Shown here: piece after piece, positions 42,130 through 48,089 of the stretch | How the letters are laid out: each line of letters opens with the position of its first letter | Numbering within the stretch: the stretch's first letter is position 1 | From: an uncultured Clostridia bacterium | GTDB taxonomy: Bacteria > Bacillota > Clostridia > TANB77 > CAG-508 | Assembly: GCA_944388805.1 (NCBI GenBank) | Contig: CALXKE010000001.1 | Span: forward strand, 1 to 48,089 | Direction: 5' to 3' | DNA length: 48,089 nucleotides | Notes under the pieces: generated by a model | What the model saw: only the letters and a program-made list of their open reading frames with translations | The model's database searches: none | What the model was told of the DNA's origin: nothing | Made by a program: the position numbers and the translations under genes

Positions 42130-43008
42130 ATGAATGGATTTTTAAATATGATAAAAGGCATTTTTATTGGAGCAGGAGCAATCGTGCCAGGTGTTAGCAG
42201 TGGCGTGCTATGTGTGATTTTTGGTATTTACGAAAAATTATTAGATGCTGTTTTGAACTTTTTTAAAGATATTAAACAGAATATAAAGTTTTTATTTCCG
42301 ATTGCTTTAGGTGTTGGGATTGGTGTTTTATTATTTAGTAATATATTAAATTATCTTTTATATGAGTTTCCTATACAAACAAAATCTATATTTATTGGCT
42401 TAATCATTGGAACAATTCCTTCTTTAATAAAAGAAGTCAATGAAAAAGAAACGTTTAAACCGCAAAATGTGATATATTTGTTGGTAGCATTAGCAATTGG
42501 AATGATAACAGTGGTGTTAGAAAATAGAATGCATATCATTACTAATGTAGATAATCTGAACATTATGTATTTGGTTATGTGTGGATTTATTATGTCTGTA
42601 GGAATTGTTGTACCAGGAGTTAGTAGTACGATTATTTTAATGTTACTAGGTGTATATTCTATTTATTTACAATCAGTTGCCAACCTATATTTACCAGTAT
42701 TAATTCCTATGGGAATTGGATTGATTTTAGGTAGTATCGTTGTGATGAAATTAACAAAAAAATTGTTAGAGAAGTATTATGCACAAACTTTTTATTGTAT
42801 TATTGGATTTACGATTGGTTCAATATTTGTCCTTTTACCACAAGGAATGACACTATTGGAAACAATTTTATGTGTCTTATGCGTTGCTTTAGGTGTATAT
42901 ATATCCCGTATACCAGAGGCTATTAAAAACTTTAGAAGTTCTAAAATGTTTAAAGCAGTTAAGGTATTAAATAAAATGCGTTCACAATCAAAAACGCAGA
43001 AAGATTAA
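42130..43008 (+). CDS. popT: DUF368 membrane protein (PopT-like undecaprenyl phosphate translocase)
   Basis: 292 residues from the ATG at 42130 (GAGGGAG upstream); a 15-codon longer start lacks a site. About eight TM segments with the duplicated motif GAGAIVPGVSSGVL (near 16) and GIVVPGVSSTIIL (near 161), hallmark of DUF368. Recent work on this family shows it returns undecaprenyl phosphate across the membrane for cell wall synthesis. The C-terminus is basic and cytoplasmic. Monocistronic, followed by a GGGACGG hairpin. Confidence 0.88.
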   Translation: MNGFLNMIKGIFIGAGAIVPGVSSGVLCVIFGIYEKLLDAVLNFFKDIKQNIKFLFPIALGVGIGVLLFSNILNYLLYEFPIQTKSIFIGLIIGTIPSLIKEVNEKETFKPQNVIYLLVALAIGMITVVLENRMHIITNVDNLNIMYLVMCGFIMSVGIVVPGVSSTIILMLLGVYSIYLQSVANLYLPVLIPMGIGLILGSIVVMKLTKKLLEKYYAQTFYCIIGFTIGSIFVLLPQGMTLLETILCVLCVALGVYISRIPEAIKNFRSSKMFKAVKVLNKMRSQSKTQKD

Positions 43009-43010
43009 GA

Positions 43011-43063
43011 GGGACGGAGAGATAATTTTTTTCTCCGTCCCCAAAATTATCTCCGTCTCTTTA
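43011..43063. repeat. GGGACGG hairpin after the DUF368 gene
   Basis: Nested inverted repeats: GACGGAGAGATAATTTT (43014-43030) with AAAATTATCTCCGTC (43043-43057), and GGGGACGGAGA-like complements in the centre. It is a variant of the GGGGACGG family and could serve as terminator. Confidence 0.65.
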
Positions 43064-43089
43064 TTTCCTCTAAAACTCAAGAAAAAGGC

Positions 43090-43118
43090 TTGTGAAATGT
43101 TTGAGAATGTAGTATAAT
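43090..43118 (+). promoter_or_regulatory. Promoter before the small gene and gltX
   Basis: TTGTGA (43090-43095), 17-nt spacer, TATAAT (43113-43118). The -10 overlaps the ATG at 43117, which argues against that ATG as the start of the next gene. Confidence 0.55.
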
Positions 43119-43176
43119 GTTTGACATAAAGAAACAATTTAATATAAAAAATAAAGAAAGGTTAGTGGTTAAAGAA

Positions 43177-43407
43177 ATGACAAAAGAAGAAGCGATTCAA
43201 ATTATTCTAAATAATCAACATAAATCACTAAATGAAATTAAAAGAATAATAAAAAGAAAAATGTCCATACAGCAAAGGACAAAGTTTACTAGTGAACATT
43301 TATTTTTATTGATATCAGAAGCGAATCAAAGAAAGGAAGAGGAAAAAAAGACATTAAAAAAAGGAAGAACTAAAAATATAAGAAAAATAGAAGGAGAGGA
43401 AAGATAA
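43177..43407 (+). CDS. Small basic protein upstream of gltX
   Basis: 76 residues from the ATG at 43177. AGAAAGG at 43155-43161 may serve it or the GTG at 43165; a 96-residue frame from 43117 overlaps a promoter -10. Helical, Lys/Arg/Gln-rich with TKEEAIQIILNNQHKSLNE and a Lys-rich end. It lies 2 bp before the gltX ATG, whose GGAGAGG is inside its last codons, so it is coupled to gltX. No family recognised. Confidence 0.55.
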   Translation: MTKEEAIQIILNNQHKSLNEIKRIIKRKMSIQQRTKFTSEHLFLLISEANQRKEEEKKTLKKGRTKNIRKIEGEER

Positions 43408-43409
43408 AA

Positions 43410-45059
43410 ATGGATTATAAAGATTTAGCAAATGCAATATTTCCAGAGGCAAAGGAGATAACATATTATGAGGAAAAATATCCAGAAAGAAATTTAAAAG
43501 AAGGAGCAATTGTAACAAGATTTGCGCCAAGCCCAACAGGGTTTGTACATATAGGAGGTTTATATCAATCTTTAATTGCTAGAAAATTAGCCAATCAAAC
43601 AGAAGGTGTATTTATTTTAAGAATTGAAGATACAGACCAAAAAAGGGAAGTAGAGAATGGAATAACAGATATTGTACAATCTTTGGATAGATTTGGAATA
43701 GACCCTGATGAAGGAATGATTTCAGAAACAGAAGGAAAAGGAAATTATGGTCCATACAAACAATCTATGAGAAAAGAAATTTATCAAAGTTATGCAAAAT
43801 ACCTAATTGAACAAGGAAAAGCATATCCATGTTTCTGTACACCAGAAGAACTAGAAGAAATGAGAGCAAAACAAGAAGCTGCTAAAATTCGACCAGGATA
43901 TTATGGTGTTTGGGCAAAATGCAGAAATATAACAGTAGAAGAAGCCATTGAAAAAATAAATAATGGAGAGAAGTATATCGTTCGTTTTAAATCACCTGGA
44001 CGTGAAGATAGAAAAATTAAACATCATGATATTATAAAAGGAAATGTAGATTTTCCAGAAAATGATCAAGATATTGTTATTATCAAAGCAGATGGATTAC
44101 CAACCTATCACTTTGCACATGCGGTAGATGATCATTTAATGAGAACAACACATGTTATTAGAGGAGATGAATGGTTATCATCAGTTCCATTGCATTTGCA
44201 ATTGTTCCATGAATTAGGATTCAAAGCTCCTAAATATGCACATATTGCGCCAATCATGAAAAATGATAATGGAAATAAGAGAAAATTAAGTAAAAGAAAA
44301 GATCCAGAAGCAGCAGTATCATATTATGATGAAATGGGAATTCCAAAAGAAGCAGTGAATGAATATTTATTAAATATAGCCAATTCTAATTTTGAAAACT
44401 GGAGAAGAGCCAATAAAGATAAATCTATTGATGAATTTGAATTACAATTAAACAAAATGAGTGTGAGTGGTGCTCTATTTGATATGGTAAAATTACTAGA
44501 TGTAGGAAAAACAGTTATTTCCAAATTTACTGCAGAGGAAGTATATGAAAATGCTTTCAACTGGGCAAAAGTGTATGACAAAGAATTAGAGGACATGTTA
44601 CAAGATAAAAAATATGCTTTAAAAATATTTGGAATTGAAAGAGGAAACAAAAAGCCTAGAAAAGATATTGCAAAATGGTCAGATGTCAAAGAAAACATAG
44701 AATATATGTATGATGATAAATTTTTGTCAAAAGAACAAGAATATCCATATCAAGTTATCAATGAAAAAGAAGATGTTAATAAAATATTAGATTTGTATAT
44801 AGAAAAATACTACGATGAAAATGATGATAAACAACAATGGTTTGACAAGATAAAAGAACTTGCAGGAGAACTTGGATATGCAAAAGAAGTAAAAGAATAT
44901 AAGGCAAATCCAGATGCATATAAAGCACATGTAGGTGATGTTAGTACAGTTTTAAGAGTAGCATTGACAGGAAGAACAAATACACCAGATATGTATGAAA
45001 TTATGCAAGTATTAGGAAAAGAGAGCATAGAGAAAAGATTTGAAGTAGCAAAGAAATAA
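43410..45059 (+). CDS. gltX: Glutamyl-tRNA synthetase
   Basis: 549 residues, longer than the common ~485 but typical of a clostridial subgroup. Class I synthetase that charges tRNA-Glu. HIGH-type motif RFAPSPTGFVHIGG (37-50), LRIEDTDQKREVENG near 70, DDHLMRTTHVIRGDEWLSS near 236 (tRNA and ATP site) and KLSKR-type motif (about 292-296), followed by a helical anticodon-binding part. The start is set by GGAGAGG. Whether it also charges tRNA-Gln (with GatCAB) cannot be told here. Confidence 0.93.
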   Translation: MDYKDLANAIFPEAKEITYYEEKYPERNLKEGAIVTRFAPSPTGFVHIGGLYQSLIARKLANQTEGVFILRIEDTDQKREVENGITDIVQSLDRFGIDPDEGMISETEGKGNYGPYKQSMRKEIYQSYAKYLIEQGKAYPCFCTPEELEEMRAKQEAAKIRPGYYGVWAKCRNITVEEAIEKINNGEKYIVRFKSPGREDRKIKHHDIIKGNVDFPENDQDIVIIKADGLPTYHFAHAVDDHLMRTTHVIRGDEWLSSVPLHLQLFHELGFKAPKYAHIAPIMKNDNGNKRKLSKRKDPEAAVSYYDEMGIPKEAVNEYLLNIANSNFENWRRANKDKSIDEFELQLNKMSVSGALFDMVKLLDVGKTVISKFTAEEVYENAFNWAKVYDKELEDMLQDKKYALKIFGIERGNKKPRKDIAKWSDVKENIEYMYDDKFLSKEQEYPYQVINEKEDVNKILDLYIEKYYDENDDKQQWFDKIKELAGELGYAKEVKEYKANPDAYKAHVGDVSTVLRVALTGRTNTPDMYEIMQVLGKESIEKRFEVAKK

Positions 45060-45065
45060 GACAAA

Positions 45066-45112
45066 GGTTGCCAAAGGGGACGGGCCAAAATGGCAACCTT
45101 TGGCAACTTTTG
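45066..45112. repeat. GTTGCCAAAGGGGACGGG repeat after gltX
   Basis: GGTTGCCAAAGGGGACGGGCC followed by GGCAACCTTTGGCAACTTTT, in part an inverted repeat (GGTTGCC/GGCAACC). Related to the palindrome at 19496-19599. Confidence 0.7.
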
Positions 45113-45137
45113 GTAATGAACAAAGAAGGAGATAAAA

Positions 45138-45326
45138 ATGGACTATAAAATAGGAGATATTGTAAGAACAAAAAAAGTACACCCTTGTGGAAGTAAATTG
45201 TGGGAAATTACAAGAGTAGGAGTCGACTTTAAATTAAAATGTGAAGGATGTGGACATGTCGTAATACTTCCAAGAGAAAAAGCTTTAAAGGTGATAACAA
45301 AACTAGAAAAAAGAAAAGAAGTGTAA
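45138..45326 (+). CDS. DUF951 domain protein
   Basis: 62 residues, RBS AAGGAG. Matches DUF951 (YyzM-like): IGDIVRTKKVHPCGSKLWEI, then KLKCEGCGHVVILPREKA, with three Cys that may bind zinc. Small cytoplasmic protein, often encoded near engB, ychF or rpsF-type genes in Firmicutes. Function unknown. Confidence 0.88.
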   Translation: MDYKIGDIVRTKKVHPCGSKLWEITRVGVDFKLKCEGCGHVVILPREKALKVITKLEKRKEV

Positions 45327-45402
45327 TGTTGTATTTAAAAATTATATAAATTAGAAATTATTTAAATTCAAATTTTGTATAAAAATAATTATAAATGATA
45401 TA

Positions 45403-45470
45403 AAAAGAGGGTATTCATTAATGAACTGTTACCTTAAAAGTGGAAAGTTCATAATAGAATATCCTCTTAA
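45403..45470. terminator. Long nested hairpin, candidate bidirectional terminator
   Basis: Outer stem AAGAGGGTATTC/GAATATCCTCTT and inner stem ATGAACT/AGTTCAT with loop GTTACCTTAAAAGTGGAA; flanks are A and T rich. It lies between DUF951 (+) and engB (-). Confidence 0.6.
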
Positions 45471-45524
45471 AAATAATTAGTAATTAAAATAGCTAGCAAT
45501 AAAAATAGATAGTTATTAAAATAA

Positions 45525-46116
45525 TCAATCATTGTTAAAATGATTATCAATAAAATTCCACACATCTTCTTTATATATTTTTCTTTCTGACGAAAATGGT
45601 AGAGTAGGGATATCGCCGATAGGATTTAATTCTTTTTGCAAGGCTTTTACAGTATCATCTACTTTTGTAATTGCAATTTTATCAGCCTTATTTGCAAGAA
45701 TTAAACAAGGTAATCCAGAAGAAATAATATAGTTATACATAAGTTTATCATTAGAAGTAGGGGAATGACGTATATCTATTAGAAAGATAATTAATGAGAT
45801 TTCTTTTCTATGAAATAGATATTGTTCAATAAATTTTCCTACTTGTTCTTGTTCTTTTTTAGACATTTTACTGTACCCATATCCAGGTAAATCTACAAAA
45901 TAGAAGAGATTATCCATATTGTAGAAATTAATTTGACGAGTTTTTCCGAGGTTCACTGCTTGTTCTAGCTAGTTTTTTCCTGTTTATCATGGTATTAATG
46001 AAACTAGATTTTCCAACATTGGATTTTCCAACTAAAACAATTTCAGGTAAATGGTTATTAGGATATTGTTTTGGACCAACTGCAGATATTTCAAATTGGG
46101 GATTGTGTATATTCAT
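45525..46116 (-). pseudogene. engB: Ribosome biogenesis GTPase EngB (YsxC/YihA), split by a frameshift
   Basis: Two frames together make a normal EngB of about 196 residues. The 5' part (46116 to about 45950) has [31 protein letters not shown] (read in pieces: G1 [10 protein letters not shown]2 start). The 3' part, in the next frame, continues [10 protein letters not shown]3 DLPGYGYSK, G4 ANKADK. The break is at CCTCGGAAAAACTCG on the minus strand (about 45950): one extra base turns Pro-Gly-Lys-Thr into Pro-Arg-Lys-Asn. EngB is needed for 50S assembly in most bacteria, so a sequencing or assembly error, or a programmed shift, is as likely as a true loss. Confidence 0.85.
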
Positions 46117-46186
46117 GATTTTTCTCCTTACTAATAATTTATATTTCTATATTCTAACATATTTTTCTATTTTTTTCAAATAAGAA

Positions 46187-46212
46187 AAAAGAGAGCATAG
46201 GCTCTCTAATAT
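46187..46212 (-). terminator. purA terminator
   Basis: On the minus strand AGAGAGC with GCTCTCT around loop CTAT, followed by TTTTTT, directly after the purA stop. Confidence 0.85.
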
Positions 46213-47565
46213 TTATATATCTGTTCTTACAATTAAATCATCACTAGCAGGACCAGTTCCGATATATTTTACAGGAATACCAGAAGCCCTTTCTACGATT
46301 TCAACAAATTTTCTTGCAAGCTCTGGAAGGTCTTCATATTTTTTACAAGAAGAATCTATTGTCCAACCACCTTCTAAAGTTTCATAAACTGGTTCAGGAA
46401 TTTCACCTGATACCATCATATCATCAGGATAATGATGAATTTTTTCACCTTTATACATATAACTTGTACAAATCTTAACATATCCTAGTTTTTTGCCAAT
46501 TTCTCCTAAAGTATCTAAATGATTCAAGCATAAATAATCAATACCAGAAGTATATTTAGCAGAACAAAGAATAGGGCAATCCATCCATCCACATCTACGA
46601 GGACGACCTGTTGTTGTACCATATTCATGTCCTAAGTCACGAACAATATCACCTTCTAGAGGTGTGGCATCTTTTATCACATTTCCATTTTCATCAATTG
46701 AAGCAGGTAATTCAGTAGGAAATGGACCATTACCAACTCTACTATTATACGCTTTATCAACACCAATTACTACATTTAAAGCTTGTGGTGGTAAAGCAGC
46801 TCCACAAAGTGTTCCTGAAACAACAGGGTGTGAACTTGTAACCATTGGATAATCTCCATGATCTAAATCTAAACGGAAAGCTTGCGCACCTTCTACAACG
46901 ATTTTTTCATTATTTTTAATACTATTGAAAATTAAAGGTTCAATATCAGCAATATAATTTTTTAAAGTTTCTCCATATTCATGATATTGTTTTCCTAGTT
47001 TTTGGCAATCTACAACACATTCTTCCATATGATTTGCCTTGAAAACTTGATTATGAACTTTTGTAGCTTCTTCAATTTTATGAATTAATTCATCTTCTGG
47101 AAGAAGTAAATCATACATTCTAATACCAATACGATTACTTTTGTCTGCATAAGTTGGACCAATTCCTCTTTTGGTTGTTCCAACAGGTTTATTTTTTAAA
47201 GATTCATATAAAGCATCTAAGTCTTTATGATAAGGAAGCGTAACATGTGTACGTCCGCTAATTTTTAATCTTGATTCGATATCTGGAATACCACATTTTT
47301 GTAAAAATGCAATTTCTTCAAATAATATTTCTAAGTCAAGTACAACTCCAGGTCCAATAATACAAGTGGTTTGAGGATAAGCAATTCCTCCAGGAATTAA
47401 GTGTAATGGTAATTTTTGTCCTTTATAAATGACAGTATGTCCAGCATTACTTCCACCAGTTGCTCTGATGACTAATTTTGCATTTTGTGCTTCTATTGCA
47501 GCTATTTTTCCTTTTCCTTCGTCGCCCCATTTGGTGCCAACAATTATTGTTATATTTTTATTCAT
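46213..47565 (-). CDS. purA: Adenylosuccinate synthetase
   Basis: 450 residues; RBS AAGGAG. GTP-dependent condensation of IMP and aspartate, first step to AMP. Catalytic Asp in GTKWGDEGKGKI (near 14) and His in GGSNAGHTVIYKG (near 42), GTTKRGIGPTYADKSNRIG near 128, and RVGNGPFPTELP near 286. Compared with canonical enzymes it has GAQAFRLDLDHGDYPMVTSSH where GQGTLLDIDHGTYP and SSN are usual, and is ~20 residues longer, so it belongs to a divergent branch. Key GDEGKGK, His and Arg residues are kept, so it should be active. Confidence 0.92.
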   Translation of the reverse strand: MNKNITIIVGTKWGDEGKGKIAAIEAQNAKLVIRATGGSNAGHTVIYKGQKLPLHLIPGGIAYPQTTCIIGPGVVLDLEILFEEIAFLQKCGIPDIESRLKISGRTHVTLPYHKDLDALYESLKNKPVGTTKRGIGPTYADKSNRIGIRMYDLLLPEDELIHKIEEATKVHNQVFKANHMEECVVDCQKLGKQYHEYGETLKNYIADIEPLIFNSIKNNEKIVVEGAQAFRLDLDHGDYPMVTSSHPVVSGTLCGAALPPQALNVVIGVDKAYNSRVGNGPFPTELPASIDENGNVIKDATPLEGDIVRDLGHEYGTTTGRPRRCGWMDCPILCSAKYTSGIDYLCLNHLDTLGEIGKKLGYVKICTSYMYKGEKIHHYPDDMMVSGEIPEPVYETLEGGWTIDSSCKKYEDLPELARKFVEIVERASGIPVKYIGTGPASDDLIVRTDI

Positions 47566-47716
47566 TTCATTCTTCTCCTTTTAGAACATTTATATAAATT
47601 TTTATAATATATATTATAAAATTAAAAACATAAAACATATAATATACAATTTAAAATTATAAGAATTATATATAAAATTATTAAATTTTCTTTAAATAGT
47701 ATTGATTAAATAGTAT

Positions 47717-48089
47717 CTATTTTTTCTTAGGTTCGATTTTTTCAAGTCCACCCATATATGGTCTTAATACTTCTGGAACAATCACACTACCATCTGGCCT
47801 ATAGTTGTTTTCCATAATTGCAATTAGCATACGAGGTGGAGCAACAACCGTATTGTTTAAAGTATGTGCAAAATAATTTCCTTTTTCACCTTTAATACGA
47901 ATACCTAAACGTCTTGCTTGTGCATCTGTTAAGTTTGAACAACTTCCTACTTCAAAATATTTCTTTTGTCTAGGAGACCAGGCTTCTACATCACAAGATT
48001 TTGCTTTTAAATCTGCTAAATCTCCACTACAACATTCTAAGGTTCTTACTGGAATATTCATACTTCTGAAGAATTCAACAGTATATGAC
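47717..48089 (-). CDS. serS: Seryl-tRNA synthetase, C-terminal part
   Basis: Cut by the right window edge; the frame is open to 48088, so the gene begins outside. The visible ~124 residues cover the end of the class II catalytic core: CCSGDLADLKAKSCDVEAW, the motif-2/3 region GSCSNLTDAQARRLGIR, FAHTLNNTVVAPPRMLIAIM (motif 3 with Arg) and VIVPEVLRPYMGGLEKI, the usual C-terminal end. Charges tRNA-Ser. The gap to purA (47566-47716) is AT-rich with no visible feature. Confidence 0.93.
   Translation of the reverse strand, partial: SYTVEFFRSMNIPVRTLECCSGDLADLKAKSCDVEAWSPRQKKYFEVGSCSNLTDAQARRLGIRIKGEKGNYFAHTLNNTVVAPPRMLIAIMENNYRPDGSVIVPEVLRPYMGGLEKIEPKKK

Overview
The window is a stretch of a low-GC, AT-rich Gram-positive genome that is almost certainly from an endospore-forming member of the Clostridia (Firmicutes). 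The support is a complete gerA-type germinant receptor operon, an uninterrupted sigK with a pro-sequence, DUF4364, DUF951 and U32/TrmR-type genes, AGGAGG ribosome binding sites, and sigma-A promoters with 17-nt spacers. An uncultured gut-type clostridium is a reasonable guess, but no rRNA or other taxonomic marker is present.

Left region (1-16400, all + strand): a dense accessory locus of secreted and membrane proteins. It has four SipW/archaeal-type signal peptidases (1056, 6191, 9618, 10242) and seven short membrane-anchored or secreted proteins of TasA/camelysin type or resembling it. One of these has a C-terminal formylglycine-generating-enzyme-like domain. Between them lie a membrane-tethered McrB-like AAA+ ATPase (3354), a DUF2357-like protein without a visible nuclease (5069), and helical or coiled-coil proteins (2192, 7781, 7915). 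Genes are spaced by 0-20 bp or by repeat hairpins, as in one or a few operons. I read it as a surface-fibre or pilus-like matrix system with dedicated signal peptidases and an unusual AAA+ module. This is the best candidate for an undescribed system here.

Middle region (16400-31000): DUF4364 regulator, L-lactate dehydrogenase, a type III toxin-antitoxin locus of CptIN type (promoter, two 48-nt pseudoknot repeats, terminator, toxin), secG, rnr, a small membrane protein, the gerA-gerB-gerC operon on the minus strand, a transglutaminase-like protein, a P-loop/Gls24-like protein, cmk and plsC.

Right region (31000-48089): typA, a Nudix hydrolase, a TrmR-like O-methyltransferase, a 716-residue protein with a possible divergent RelA/SpoT-like core, a U32 (TrhP-like) protein, a candidate structured RNA on the minus strand, a cysteine synthase, sigK, a Phd/ParE-type toxin-antitoxin pair, a DUF368 (PopT-like) lipid carrier transporter, gltX, DUF951, an engB gene split by a frameshift, purA and the 3' end of serS.

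The intergenic DNA is rich in dispersed repeats of at least four families: (1) a 32-bp hairpin whose stem is TGTCGCAT/ATGCGACA, usually placed in the sense orientation next to genes and usually readable as the mini-peptide MSHRQTNSMRH; (2) GGGGACGG-containing hairpins, often as long perfect palindromes; (3) a nested palindrome of 130-190 bp (two copies); (4) a MITE-like composite of about 125-215 bp (two main copies plus fragments). Gene starts were adjusted where a repeat had been read into an N-terminus (rnr, plsC, sigK, typA).
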